A stretch of DNA of 64,000 bases, from positions 1,021,267-1,085,266 of the forward strand of contig NZ_NIUC01000002.1 in NCBI RefSeq assembly GCF_002807035.1, in the 5' to 3' direction. This DNA comes from Algoriphagus formosus (GTDB lineage Bacteria; Bacteroidota; Bacteroidia; Cytophagales; Cyclobacteriaceae). The translations under genes and the position numbers were made by a program. This document shows positions 18,908 through 27,574 of the stretch, one piece after another (the first letter of the stretch is position 1; the number at the start of each line of letters is the position of its first letter). The notes beneath the pieces are model-generated. The model had not been told where the DNA came from and made no database searches. It saw only the letters and a list, made by a program, of their open reading frames with translations.

Positions 18908-19957
18908 ATGAAAACTGTAAAAGCTTTTGCAGCCGAAAAGGCAGATCAACCTTTAGGCCCTTTTGACCTCCAACGCCGGACCCCAGGGCCTTCCGACGTG
19001 GAAATTGAAATTTTATACTGCGGCGTATGTCACTCTGATATCCATACTGCACGAAATGAATGGGGTGGAACAATCTACCCGGTTGTACCAGGTCACGAGA
19101 TCGTTGGCAAGGTAACAGCTATCGGCTCTGATGTAAAAAACCACAAAGTGGGAGATACAGTGGGTGTAGGATGCATGGTTGATTCCTGTGGTACCTGTGG
19201 AAATTGTGAAGAAGATCTGGAGCAATTCTGCGAAAAAGGAATGTCGGGAACCTATAGCTCTTATTTACAGGATAAAAAAACAGTCACTTATGGAGGTTAC
19301 TCGACTTCAATCGTGGTGACTGAAAAATTTGTACTGAAAGTATCCGACAAACTACCTCTCGAAGGTGTGGCTCCATTGCTTTGTGCGGGCATCACGACCT
19401 ATTCCCCGCTTCGCCATTGGAAAGTGAAAAAAGGGGACAAGGTTGCCGTAGTAGGACTAGGTGGATTGGGTCACATGGCTGTCAAGTTAGCTTCCGCTAT
19501 GGGAGCTGAAGTGACAATGCTAAGCCGGTCTCCGGAGAAAGCAAAAGATGCTGATAAACTTGGCGCCCATCACTTCGAACTAACTACTGATCCGGAGAAC
19601 ATGAAACGGCTGAAAGGAACTTACGATCTGATTATTGATACTGTATCGGCATCTCACGACTACTCAGCCTACTTAAATCTTCTTCGCACCGATGGTGTGA
19701 TGGTTCTTTTAGGTGTTCCTCCAACTCCTGAGCAGATTCATGCTACTTCTTTGATTTTTGGAAGAAAAAGCTTGGCGGGATCTCTTATAGGAGGAATCAA
19801 AGAAACCCAAGAAATGCTGGATTTCTGTGCGGAGAATGGCATCGTATCTGATGTGGAGATCATTCCAATGGACAAAATTAACGAAGCTTATGAACGTACG
19901 ATCGCAGGAGACGTGCACTATCGATTTGTTATTGATATGGCTTCGCTGGAAGGTTAA
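18908..19957 (+). CDS. Zinc-dependent NAD(P) alcohol dehydrogenase (YahK/cinnamyl type)
   Basis: This 349-aa medium-chain dehydrogenase/reductase probably reduces aldehydes to alcohols with NADPH. Catalytic zinc ligands are in CGVCHSDIH and GHEIVG. The structural zinc site is CGTCGNCEEDLEQFC, and the Rossmann motif GLGGLGHMAVK marks the cofactor domain. The pattern matches the YahK/cinnamyl-alcohol group (ThxxH loop CHSD), which takes a wide range of aldehydes. It is a single gene with a terminator on each side. Confidence 0.92.
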   Translation: MKTVKAFAAEKADQPLGPFDLQRRTPGPSDVEIEILYCGVCHSDIHTARNEWGGTIYPVVPGHEIVGKVTAIGSDVKNHKVGDTVGVGCMVDSCGTCGNCEEDLEQFCEKGMSGTYSSYLQDKKTVTYGGYSTSIVVTEKFVLKVSDKLPLEGVAPLLCAGITTYSPLRHWKVKKGDKVAVVGLGGLGHMAVKLASAMGAEVTMLSRSPEKAKDADKLGAHHFELTTDPENMKRLKGTYDLIIDTVSASHDYSAYLNLLRTDGVMVLLGVPPTPEQIHATSLIFGRKSLAGSLIGGIKETQEMLDFCAENGIVSDVEIIPMDKINEAYERTIAGDVHYRFVIDMASLEG

Positions 19958-19965
19958 AAAAATAG

Positions 19966-19994
19966 GCCTCAGGAAATTCCTGAGGCAGTTTTTA
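19966..19994. terminator. Bidirectional terminator between the dehydrogenase gene and ruvB
   Basis: GCCTCAGGAA (19966-19975) pairs perfectly with TTCCTGAGGC (19977-19986). A T-run follows on the plus strand and an A-run (19955-19961) precedes it, so both convergent genes can use it. Its edge overlaps the ruvB stop codon. Confidence 0.85.
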
Positions 19995-21023
19995 GATATC
20001 GAAAAGTCCTCCCATCCCTTGGGTGGGCTTTATTTTTAGATGCTTGTAGGCCAACTCGGTAGCCATTCTTCCCCGAGCTGTACGCTTCATATAGCCTTCC
20101 TGAATCAGAAACGGCTCATATACTTCCTCAATGGTCTCGGCTTCCTCTCCACAGGCCGTGGCGATGGTGCCCAGCCCTACGGGACCACCTTTGAACTTCT
20201 CAATGATGGTCAGCAAGATACGATTATCCATCTCATCCAGTCCATGCTCATCCACATCCAAGGCATCCAAGGCCATTTTAGCAATATCCAAGGTAATGGT
20301 CCCATCCCCCTTCACCTCTGCAAAATCCCGTGTTCGGCGCAAAAGCATATTCGCTATACGTGGCGTACCACGACTTCTTCGGGCGATTTCAAAGGCAGCT
20401 ATTTCATCGATAGGGGTATCCAAAATTCCCGCAGACCGGGACACGATGTCGGTCAGAAGCTTGGCATCGTAATACTCCAAGCGGGAGTTGATTCCAAATC
20501 TTGCCCGAAGTGGTGAGGTCAATAGACCCGAACGGGTAGTCGCTCCGATCAGGGTAAAAGGACTGAGGGAAATCTGCACCGAGCGGGCATTTGGGCCAGA
20601 GTCTAGCATGATATCAATCCGAAAGTCCTCCATAGCGGAGTAGAGGTACTCCTCCACGATAGGGTTGAGGCGATGGATCTCATCAATGAAAAGTACATCT
20701 CCCTCCTCCAGATTGGTCAGCAAACCCGCCAAATCCGAGGGCTTGTCCAACACAGGTCCTGAAGTGATTTTAATCCCCGCCTGAAGCTCATTGGCGATGA
20801 TGTGACTAAGGGTAGTTTTTCCCAACCCGGGAGGTCCATGCAAGAGAACGTGATCCAGCGGTTCGCTTCGTTTTTTTGCTGCCAAAACAAAGACCTTGAG
20901 ATTCTCCACGATCTTGGCCTGACCGGTAAAATCCTCAAAACTCAAGGGTCGTAAAGCCCGCTCAAATTCTTGATCCTTGGGGCTTAAGCTTTCTTCGTCT
21001 CCGCTCAGGTAGTCTTCTCTCAT
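19992..21023 (-). CDS. ruvB: Holliday junction branch migration helicase RuvB
   Basis: RuvB is the AAA+ motor that, with RuvA, drives branch migration of Holliday junctions in recombination repair. The 343-aa protein has Walker A ([12 protein letters not shown]), Walker B (LFIDEIHRL), sensor 1 ([10 protein letters not shown]) with the arginine-finger region SPLRARFG, and a C-terminal winged helix ([14 protein letters not shown]). I use the ATG at 21023; the longer start at 21041 overlaps the promoter element. Confidence 0.97.
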   Translation of the reverse strand: MREDYLSGDEESLSPKDQEFERALRPLSFEDFTGQAKIVENLKVFVLAAKKRSEPLDHVLLHGPPGLGKTTLSHIIANELQAGIKITSGPVLDKPSDLAGLLTNLEEGDVLFIDEIHRLNPIVEEYLYSAMEDFRIDIMLDSGPNARSVQISLSPFTLIGATTRSGLLTSPLRARFGINSRLEYYDAKLLTDIVSRSAGILDTPIDEIAAFEIARRSRGTPRIANMLLRRTRDFAEVKGDGTITLDIAKMALDALDVDEHGLDEMDNRILLTIIEKFKGGPVGLGTIATACGEEAETIEEVYEPFLIQEGYMKRTARGRMATELAYKHLKIKPTQGMGGLFDI

Positions 21024-21038
21024 GGTTTTGCTTTGACA

Positions 21039-21046
21039 CAAATATA
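21039..21046 (-). promoter_or_regulatory. -7 promoter element for ruvB
   Basis: TATATTTG on the minus strand is an exact TAnnTTTG match 15 nt before the ruvB ATG. A TTG lies about 24 nt further upstream, slightly far for a -33 element. Confidence 0.55.
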
Positions 21047-21289
21047 GAAAAATCCCATTCTGACTATTTACAATTTGTCTTTGCCTTGGTTATGAAGCTG
21101 AAAATTGAGCTAAATTTGAATCTATTAAGAAAATGGATAGATTTTACAATTAGGAGGAAAATTGGTTAAAAATCCGGATGGAAATTCAGGTTAAGCAAAC
21201 AACGGACATCGGTCATCCATCATCAGACTTTAAAGACTGATTTGTAATGCACGCCAATTGAAATTACCCCACAATCACATCAATAAATT

Positions 21290-22354
21290 ATGCGATCCAA
21301 TCAACAAAAAAATATTATTTACTCCCTGGTACTACTCCTGATGGTCTTGGCGGTATATCTCTGGAGAAACCGTGGACAAGAAGAATCCGAGGCAGTAAAA
21401 GAAACCATATATGAAGGTCGGATTTCCATTACCGGTCAGACCATGGGAACCAGTTATCAAATCAGCTATTTGGATGCCAAAGGGAGGAACTTGAAGTCTT
21501 CCGTGGACTCCCTACTTCTTGTTTTCAACCAAAGTTTGTCCACCTATATCCAAGACTCAGAGATCAGCCGCTTCAATCAGCAAGACAGCCTGGTTTTTGA
21601 ATTACCCTATTTCCCGGAGGTCCTGACTGCCTCCAAAGCCATCTATGAGCAGACCAATGGAGCCTTTGACCCTACGGTTGGACCTTTAGTGAATGTGTGG
21701 GGTTTTGGTCCGGATGGTCCTAGTCTCAAAGACTCTGTAGAGATCCGTGATCTCTTAAACTTAGTTGGCTTTGACAAAGTCATCTTTGATGAAAAACAAG
21801 TCAGAAAGACAGTGAATGGCTTGTATCTGGATTTTTCGGCCATTGCCAAAGGTCAGGGAGTGGATGTAGTAGCTGATTTTTTGGTAGAAAAAGGCATCAA
21901 TGATTTTTTGGTAGAAATCGGAGGAGAATTGGTGGCAAAAGGTGTGAACGACCGAGGTGAAATCTGGAAAGTAGGCATCAATAGACCCGAGGAATCAGCA
22001 ACGGCATCAGATCTTTATTCTATCATTGCTTTGGATGACCAAGCGATGGCCACCTCAGGCAACTACCGAAACTTCTATGTACAGGACTCGGTGAAAATTT
22101 CCCACACCATTGACCCAAAGACAGGCTACCCCGTCCGGCATAACTTGCTTTCAGCTACGGTAATTGCCTCAGACTGTATGATCGCAGATGCCTATGCTAC
22201 TGCTATGATGGTGATGGGACTGGACAAAGCTATCGCCTTGGATGAAGAGACTGAGGAGATCAAAGTATTTTTGATTTATAGTGACTCAAATGGTGAATAT
22301 CAATTTCATGTAAGTGAAGGACTTAAGCCATACTTATCCTTTCCTACCAACTGA
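21290..22354 (+). CDS. apbE: FAD:protein FMN transferase (ApbE)
   Basis: ApbE attaches FMN covalently to a Thr/Ser of exported proteins, such as the NqrB and NqrC subunits of the Na+-pumping NADH dehydrogenase. The 354-aa protein is held by an N-terminal membrane anchor (about 11-27). Family motifs are MGTSYQISY, NQSLSTYIQDSEISRFN, GAFDPTVGPLVNVWGF, DFSAIAKGQGVD and the C-terminal SHTIDPKTGYPV with DAYATAMMVMG. It is a single gene here, with no nqr or rnf genes in the window. A distant TAAATTTG (21111-21118) could be its -7 element. Confidence 0.93.
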   Translation: MRSNQQKNIIYSLVLLLMVLAVYLWRNRGQEESEAVKETIYEGRISITGQTMGTSYQISYLDAKGRNLKSSVDSLLLVFNQSLSTYIQDSEISRFNQQDSLVFELPYFPEVLTASKAIYEQTNGAFDPTVGPLVNVWGFGPDGPSLKDSVEIRDLLNLVGFDKVIFDEKQVRKTVNGLYLDFSAIAKGQGVDVVADFLVEKGINDFLVEIGGELVAKGVNDRGEIWKVGINRPEESATASDLYSIIALDDQAMATSGNYRNFYVQDSVKISHTIDPKTGYPVRHNLLSATVIASDCMIADAYATAMMVMGLDKAIALDEETEEIKVFLIYSDSNGEYQFHVSEGLKPYLSFPTN

Positions 22355-22389
22355 TTAGAGGAAATAAATGCAACATTATTGAATTTTCT

Positions 22390-22397
22390 TACCTTTG
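22390..22397 (+). promoter_or_regulatory. -7 promoter element for the ZIP transporter gene
   Basis: TACCTTTG matches TAnnTTTG, 45 nt before the ATG at 22443. Confidence 0.5.
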
Positions 22398-22442
22398 CCA
22401 TGGTTTTCAAACATGGCCGGATAAAACTGGCCTTGTCCTGAC

Positions 22443-23195
22443 ATGGTATTAAACATTATCCTTCTTTTTTTCACAGTACTTTTCGCAGGCTCTTTAGTGT
22501 TTTTTGCGCCTAGTTGGAAGGATAAGTATTTCAAACTTTTCCTGGTATTTGCAGGGTCCTATCTTTTTTCGATTACGATTTTGCATATCATTCCAGAGCT
22601 GTTTGATAGTGGCTTTGATAGTGCCAAAATGGGCCTCTACATCCTTATTGGCTTTCTTTTGCAGCAGATTTTGGAGTTTCTATCCAGTGGAATCGAGCAT
22701 GGCCATATCCATTTGCCGCATGGCCCAAAATCCAAAGGGGTCTTGACTGTCATGCTGGGATTATTTATCCATGCCTTCCTGGAAGGCACACTTCTTTCGC
22801 ATGGTACTTTGATGGGAGATACAACTGCCCACATTGGGCATTCACATAGCGAAAATACGCTTTTATTGGGCATCATTCTTCATAAAGGGCCCGCAGCATT
22901 TGCTTTGACAGCTGTACTTTCCCAGGTCTTGTCAAAAAGATGGACTTTGATTTTGTTGGTAATTTTTGCCTTAGCTTCACCACTGGGAATGATTTCGAGC
23001 TCGCTTATTTTCCAGTCAGGAATTTTGGAAAAAGAGTGGATTGGAGTACTCTATGGCTTGGTCTCAGGAGGGTTTTTACATATCTCCACTACCATTTTTT
23101 TCGAAAGCAGCCCACATCACAAGTTACAACTCAACAAACTTCTGGTCAGCTTTCTAGCTGCGGGATTAGCGATTGTTTCTGAGTTTTTGATTTGA
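22443..23195 (+). CDS. ZIP family divalent metal transporter
   Basis: This 250-aa protein has about eight membrane segments and probably brings Zn2+ (or Fe2+/Mn2+) into the cytoplasm. ZIP hallmarks are the metal-site helices with HAFLEGTLLSHG and LHKGPAAFAL, plus a histidine-rich loop (GIEHGHIHLPHG and TAHIGHSHSEN) for metal binding. It has its own -7 element, consistent with independent, perhaps metal-responsive control, though no Fur/Zur box was recognised. Confidence 0.9.
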   Translation: MVLNIILLFFTVLFAGSLVFFAPSWKDKYFKLFLVFAGSYLFSITILHIIPELFDSGFDSAKMGLYILIGFLLQQILEFLSSGIEHGHIHLPHGPKSKGVLTVMLGLFIHAFLEGTLLSHGTLMGDTTAHIGHSHSENTLLLGIILHKGPAAFALTAVLSQVLSKRWTLILLVIFALASPLGMISSSLIFQSGILEKEWIGVLYGLVSGGFLHISTTIFFESSPHHKLQLNKLLVSFLAAGLAIVSEFLI

Positions 23196-23291
23196 GATTG
23201 ATAAAAAAATGAATGTCTGCTTTCTTACCAGTAACCAAGTTATTTTAAGTCACCTTGACTTCGCTCGGTGAACGTAACTATGTAAAGTTGG

Positions 23292-23334
23292 AGAGGTGAG
23301 GAAAATGCGGCTGCGCCCCATTTTCCTCACCTCT
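23292..23334. repeat. Perfect 16-bp inverted repeat, GC-rich loop
   Basis: The arms are AGAGGTGAGGAAAATG (23292-23307) and its exact complement (23319-23334), around an 11-nt GC-rich loop. The run after it is TTAAAATT, so it is a poor terminator. It looks like a mobile REP/BIME-type or remnant element hairpin. Confidence 0.75.
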
Positions 23335-23362
23335 TAAAATTAACCGCGAATCCGGAGGCCAG

Positions 23363-23378
23363 TCCCGATATATCGGGA
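23363..23378. repeat. TCCCGATATATCGGGA palindrome
   Basis: This perfect 16-bp palindrome is a member of the same TCCCGA...TCGGGA group as 8193-8241 and 12725-12744. Confidence 0.7.
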
Positions 23379-23500
23379 TGAGGCCATTTTGAACACCTTT
23401 CAGGAGAGCGAATAATCATTTTTTAGAAAGATTCGACTAGATATAAGTCTCAATTACCAAATTTCTTTCTGTTTTGGATTGATTTTTCTATTTGAAATGA

Positions 23501-23521
23501 ATATTTGCTAAATAAATATAG
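23501..23521 (+). repeat. Left arm of the 21-nt inverted repeat flanking the InsA-like gene
   Basis: The 21 nt starting ATATTTGCTAAA and ending AAATATAG match the reverse complement of 24002-24022 at 20 of 21 positions. It lies 38 nt before the InsA-like ATG. It is either an old terminal inverted repeat or a regulator binding site. Confidence 0.7.
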
Positions 23522-23559
23522 TTTCGCTAATTTTCTATAGTTCATTATGAAAATGAAAT

Positions 23560-23982
23560 ATGGAAAAGCCTTTTTGTCCCAAATGCAATCATCCTAAAGT
23601 AGTAAAAAGTGGAATTGTAGGCGGTAGACAACGATTCAAATGCAAAAAATGCAATTATCACTTTTCGGTGAATAAAATCGGGAAAGGCATTGATTCCTAT
23701 TATGTAGTCAAGGCGCTACAGCTATATGTAGAAGGAATCTCTTTTCGGGAAATCGAAAGAATATTAGGTGTAAGCCATGTATCTGTGATGAACTGGGTCA
23801 AGCAATACAAGATCAAAGCTCCTGAGCAATATGACTATCGACCCACTTATAAAGTCCTCAGTCATGCTGAATTGGTCAAATTCATGACTAGCAAAGAAAA
23901 TCTCCAAGGATCAGGAATGCTGCTCACTGAGTTGGGCGATAAGTTTATGATGATCAAATGGGAACGGTTTAAAAACAGCTAA
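23560..23982 (+). CDS. IS1 InsA-like zinc-ribbon/HTH DNA-binding protein, no transposase partner
   Basis: This 140-aa protein resembles InsA, the DNA-binding part of IS1-family transposases. A zinc ribbon occupies residues 5-37 (CPKC...CKKC). A helix-turn-helix follows at about 50-85 (YVEGISFREIERILGVSHVSVMNWVKQY). The last 45 residues (from SHAELVKFM to FKNS) look like a small separate domain and not the frameshift region leading into InsB. No InsB or DDE domain lies downstream: the next gene, after 134 nt, is a porin. The gene is intact and flanked by a 21-nt inverted repeat. I infer a domesticated regulator; a deleted IS remnant is the alternative. Confidence 0.8.
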   Translation: MEKPFCPKCNHPKVVKSGIVGGRQRFKCKKCNYHFSVNKIGKGIDSYYVVKALQLYVEGISFREIERILGVSHVSVMNWVKQYKIKAPEQYDYRPTYKVLSHAELVKFMTSKENLQGSGMLLTELGDKFMMIKWERFKNS

Positions 23983-24001
23983 CAAAATTTTATTCGTTTA
24001 G

Positions 24002-24022
24002 CTATATTTTTTTAGCAAATAT
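24002..24022 (-). repeat. Right arm of the 21-nt inverted repeat
   Basis: This is the reverse-complement copy of 23501-23521 with one mismatch. It starts 19 nt after the InsA-like stop codon and lies 94 nt upstream of the porin ATG, so it could also serve as an operator of the porin operon. Confidence 0.7.
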
Positions 24023-24061
24023 ATATGCCTGTTTTTTGATTTGAAATCCAACTCCACATCT

Positions 24062-24109
24062 TGGGTCACCTCTTTTCTACAGGCCTGGAAAAGAGGCACC
24101 TACAACCCA
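24062..24109 (+). promoter_or_regulatory. Dyad hairpin in the porin leader
   Basis: CCTCTTTTC (24069-24077) pairs with GAAAAGAGG (24088-24096). Outside it, TGGGT (24062-24066) faces ACCCA (24104-24108), and the loop holds the palindrome CAGGCCTG. It ends just before the porin start codon. It may be an operator or an RNA structure that hides the start. Confidence 0.55.
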
Positions 24110-24116
24110 GATAACC

Positions 24117-25568
24117 ATGAAGAACAATCTCACCATGCTTTTGAGCATGTGTGTAGCCCTTTTAATAGGGATACCCACCTATGCCCAAAAACGAACCCAA
24201 GAAACCGAAAGGCCTAAGAAAGCAAATCAAGATTTTGTAGACCATACCTACAAACCCCTCACGCTGAAGCTCAATGATGACGGATCAAAATATATCCGCT
24301 TCCTACTCTGGAATCAAATGTGGGCGCGAGTTATCCAAAACAATCCCGGAACTCTTGATGTAGCCGGAAACTCACAATCCACTACAGCGGATATCGGAAT
24401 CCGAAGAGCAAGAGTTCTTGCTTATGCAGAAATTTCTCCTCGATTTCTGATCCTAAGTCATTTCGGAATCAATAATCAGACTTTTACCAATGGGGGAATC
24501 CCCGGAGGAGGACTGACAGGTAATCCCGGCAGCAATCCTGTGACAGTGGATCCTGAAACGGGTCTTGGCACTGCCTCAGGCATGTCTGCCAAAAAGCCCC
24601 AACTCTTTTTCCATGACGTATGGACAGAATTTAAGGTCACTAATGAGCTCTATCTCGGGATGGGCCTCCACTACTGGAATGGAATCTCCAGAATGACCAG
24701 TCATAGTACGCTTAACTTTATGGCTGTCGATGCGCCGATTTTCAATTGGCCCCTAATTGAGCTCACTGATCAATTTGCGAGACAGTTTGGCTTCTATGCG
24801 AAAGGAATGCTCGGTAAGCTCAACTACCGAATGGCTCTCAACAAACCATTTTCGGTGGGAGGAGGAGGAAGGTATGATGAGGCCACCGCTAGACCAATCG
24901 CTGTCAATGTAATTAATGATCATTGGGCGACACAGGGTTACTTTGATTATCAGTTTTGGGATAAAGAAAATAACAAGCTCCCCTATTTTGTTGGCACTTA
25001 CTTGGGGACCAAAAGAATCTTCAATTTAGGATTTGGCTGGCACCATCATCGCGATGCGACTAGCTCAAAAAACGCTGCCGGAGATACTCAAAACCACGCT
25101 ATTTCACTATTTGGGCTGGACGCTTTTTTAGACATGCCTCTCAATAAGGCAACAGGAACTGCGCTCACCCTTTACTCAGTCTATTATCATTATGATTTCG
25201 GTCCCAATTATATCCGAAATGTAGGAATCATGAATGTGGGCTATGGACGTGAAAGTAGCCAAAATGGCCCTGGAAATGCTCAACCAATGATTGGAACGGG
25301 GCAAATATTCTATACACAGGGAGGCTTCCTTTTACCTGAAAATATCTTAGGTGACAAAGGAAAATTACAGCCTTTCGGAGCGATCACCCACAAGAATTTT
25401 GAATACTTTGAGGAAGGGAATTGGCAATATGACCTCGGCATGAATTACTATATCAATGCACATCAAGCCAAAATCACCTTCCAGTACAGCCAGCGCCCTA
25501 TTTTCGACAATTTCAGAAGATCAGGTTCTGCCGGTGAATTCATTTTGCAGACACAAATATTTCTCTAA
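24117..25568 (+). CDS. Outer-membrane porin of the acetate cluster
   Basis: This 483-aa exported protein is predicted to be a beta-barrel porin. A signal peptide covers residues 1-23 (ends in TYAQ). After an acidic/basic linker come repeated amphipathic, aromatic-rich strands, and the protein ends with a typical barrel terminal strand (FILQTQIFL). The pattern (KYIRFLLWNQMWARV...IGIRRARVLAYAEISPRFLI) resembles phosphate-selective-porin-like proteins found beside DUF4212/symporter pairs in Bacteroidota. It probably lets acetate or other small carboxylates cross the outer membrane. Downstream it is tightly linked (11 and 19 nt) to the symporter genes. Confidence 0.82.
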   Translation: MKNNLTMLLSMCVALLIGIPTYAQKRTQETERPKKANQDFVDHTYKPLTLKLNDDGSKYIRFLLWNQMWARVIQNNPGTLDVAGNSQSTTADIGIRRARVLAYAEISPRFLILSHFGINNQTFTNGGIPGGGLTGNPGSNPVTVDPETGLGTASGMSAKKPQLFFHDVWTEFKVTNELYLGMGLHYWNGISRMTSHSTLNFMAVDAPIFNWPLIELTDQFARQFGFYAKGMLGKLNYRMALNKPFSVGGGGRYDEATARPIAVNVINDHWATQGYFDYQFWDKENNKLPYFVGTYLGTKRIFNLGFGWHHHRDATSSKNAAGDTQNHAISLFGLDAFLDMPLNKATGTALTLYSVYYHYDFGPNYIRNVGIMNVGYGRESSQNGPGNAQPMIGTGQIFYTQGGFLLPENILGDKGKLQPFGAITHKNFEYFEEGNWQYDLGMNYYINAHQAKITFQYSQRPIFDNFRRSGSAGEFILQTQIFL

Positions 25569-25579
25569 ACCCAATAACC

Positions 25580-25843
25580 ATGACAGAAAACAAATTCAGT
25601 AAAGAAGCCTACTGGAAGAAAAACCTCAAACTTCTGGGGATTCTCCTCCTCATCTGGTTTACCGTTTCATTCGGATTCGGAATCCTACTTGTCGATCAGC
25701 TAAACGCCATCAAAATCGGAGGATTCAAACTCGGTTTTTGGTTTGCCCAGCAGGGGTCTATTTATGCCTTTGTGCTTTTGATTTTTGTATATGTGTACAA
25801 GATGAATAAGCTCGACAAGGAATTTGATGTAAACGAAGAATAA
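25580..25843 (+). CDS. DUF4212 protein, putative sodium/solute symporter small subunit
   Basis: This 87-aa protein has two membrane helices. The opening YWKKNLKLLGILLLIWFTVSFG and the middle IGGFKLGFWFAQQGSIYAFVLLIFVYVYKMNKLD are typical of DUF4212. Such proteins almost always lie directly before a VC_2705-type sodium:solute symporter gene, as here, so a small accessory subunit is the accepted guess. A signal peptide is not expected. Confidence 0.93.
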   Translation: MTENKFSKEAYWKKNLKLLGILLLIWFTVSFGFGILLVDQLNAIKIGGFKLGFWFAQQGSIYAFVLLIFVYVYKMNKLDKEFDVNEE

Positions 25844-25862
25844 GCCCCTAAACCCAGAAAAC

Positions 25863-27566
25863 ATGGATATTTTAACTTGGACCTATATTCTAGTGGGCTT
25901 ATCATTTGCCCTCTATATCGGAATCGCCATCTACACGAGAGCAGGTTCCACCAAAGAATTTTATACGGCGGGAGGCGGAGTCTCACCCCTAGCAAACGGT
26001 ATGGCTACAGCAGCTGATTGGATGTCTGCTGCTTCATTTATTTCGATGGCTGGATTGATTGCATTTTCTGGCTATGATGGATCCGTTTACCTGATGGGTT
26101 GGACGGGAGGCTATGTGCTTTTGGCACTATTACTTGCTCCATACCTGAGAAAATTCGGAAAGTTTACCGTGCCTGACTTTGTCGGAGACAGATACTATTC
26201 CAACAAAGCGCGAGTAGTCGCAGTCATCTGTGCCCTTTTCATCTCCTTTACCTATGTGGCAGGGCAGATGCGTGGAGTGGGTATTGTTTTCTCCAGATAC
26301 TTGGAAGTTCCTATCGAATGGGGAGTAGTGATCGGGATGTGTATCGTCTTTTTCTATGCAGTGCTTGGAGGGATGAAAGGAATCACCTACACACAGGTAG
26401 CGCAATATTGCGTGTTAATTTTTGCCTTTATGGTTCCTGCCATCTTCGTTTCCATGCAGCTGACAAGCAACCCTATTCCACAATTGGGCCTGGGCAGTAC
26501 AGTCGCAGACGGTACTTACCTATTGGATAAATTAGACGGGGTCTTGGGTGATTTGGGCTTTGCCGAATACACTTCTGGTAGAAAAAGTACGATAGATATC
26601 TTCGCCATCACTTTGGCCCTGATGGTGGGAACGGCTGGCCTTCCTCACGTGATCGTAAGATTCTTCACCGTCCCAAGAGTAAAAGACGCGAGACTCTCAG
26701 CAGGCTATGCCTTGGTTTTCATTGCGATTCTATACACCACAGCACCTGCAGTAGCGGCTTTTGGAATATATAATGCTTTGGATTCGGTGGCTGAAAAACC
26801 CGTGGACAATCTTCCCGAATGGGTCGGTAATTGGCAAAAAACCAATTTGATTGCGATCGATGATAAAAACCAAGACGGCATCGTCCAATATGCATCTGAC
26901 CCGGCCAAAAACGAACTCTCCATCGACAAAGACATCATGGTGCTTGCCAGTCCTGAGATTGCTGAGCTACCCAATTGGGTAATCGGACTCGTGGCAGCCG
27001 GTGGAATGGCAGCTGCACTGTCGACTGCAGCCGGGCTTCTCCTAGTTATATCTACTTCTGTATCCCGAGATCTTTTCCGCACCTTCAAGCCAGATATGAC
27101 CGAAAAGCGTGAGCTTTTGATTGCACGTATTTCTGCAGCAGGAGCAGTTGTATTGGCCGGCTATTTTGGAGTGAACCCTCCCGGATTTGTCGCCGAAGTT
27201 GTAGCTTTTGCTTTTGGACTTGCGGCCTCATCTTTCTTCCCGGTAATCATCATGGGAATCTTCTCCACCAAAATTAACAAGGAAGGAGCTATTGCAGGTA
27301 TGGTCTCAGGCTTACTTTTCACCCTGATCTACATCGTTTATTTCAAGTTTGGAGTGACTTTACTTGGACTTAGTCCCGAAGCCGTTTCTGCGGATAATTA
27401 TCTATTTGGTATTTCTCCTGAAGGAATTGGTACGGTAGGTATGGTTCTCAACTTCCTGATCTGCTATGGTGTATCCAAATTCACACCAGCTCCGCCTCAG
27501 GATGTACAGGACATGATTCAGGAAATCCGTATTCCTCGAGGTGCGGGTGAGGCACATGACCATTAA
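25863..27566 (+). CDS. Sodium/solute symporter, VC_2705 (acetate permease-like) subfamily
   Basis: This 567-aa SSS (SLC5) family transporter has about 13 membrane segments. TRAGSTKEFYTAGGGVSPLANGMATAADWMSAASFI is the usual N-terminal Na+/substrate region, and VGTAGLPHVIVRFFTVP is typical of the ActP branch. A roughly 60-residue soluble loop (KNQDGIVQYASDPAKNE region, near 325-360) is inserted, as in VC_2705 homologues. Paired with DUF4212 and lying upstream of acs, it is best read as an acetate (or short-chain monocarboxylate):Na+ symporter. Substrate is inferred from context. Confidence 0.93.
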   Translation: MDILTWTYILVGLSFALYIGIAIYTRAGSTKEFYTAGGGVSPLANGMATAADWMSAASFISMAGLIAFSGYDGSVYLMGWTGGYVLLALLLAPYLRKFGKFTVPDFVGDRYYSNKARVVAVICALFISFTYVAGQMRGVGIVFSRYLEVPIEWGVVIGMCIVFFYAVLGGMKGITYTQVAQYCVLIFAFMVPAIFVSMQLTSNPIPQLGLGSTVADGTYLLDKLDGVLGDLGFAEYTSGRKSTIDIFAITLALMVGTAGLPHVIVRFFTVPRVKDARLSAGYALVFIAILYTTAPAVAAFGIYNALDSVAEKPVDNLPEWVGNWQKTNLIAIDDKNQDGIVQYASDPAKNELSIDKDIMVLASPEIAELPNWVIGLVAAGGMAAALSTAAGLLLVISTSVSRDLFRTFKPDMTEKRELLIARISAAGAVVLAGYFGVNPPGFVAEVVAFAFGLAASSFFPVIIMGIFSTKINKEGAIAGMVSGLLFTLIYIVYFKFGVTLLGLSPEAVSADNYLFGISPEGIGTVGMVLNFLICYGVSKFTPAPPQDVQDMIQEIRIPRGAGEAHDH

Positions 27567-27574
27567 TCCTAAAA

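Larger units (their letters stand above)
23196..23559. other. 364-bp gene-free region rich in inverted repeats
   Basis: It holds three structures: a small dyad TCACC...GGTGA at about 23252-23273, a perfect 16-bp inverted repeat at 23292-23334, and the palindrome TCCCGATATATCGGGA at 23363-23378. The last 60 bp are very AT-rich and contain the left arm of the inverted repeat that flanks the InsA-like gene. Confidence 0.75.

Noticed and set aside
23560..23982. Complete IS1 insertion sequence
   Set aside because: No InsB/DDE part, no frameshift window and total length near 520 bp; only an InsA-like gene is present.
23490..24047. 9-bp direct repeat ATTTGAAAT on both sides of the InsA-like gene (23490-23498, 24039-24047) as an IS1-type target duplication
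   Set aside because: IS1 makes 9-bp duplications, but here the copies lie 2 nt and 16 nt away from the inverted-repeat arms and the DNA is very AT-rich, so chance is a good explanation.
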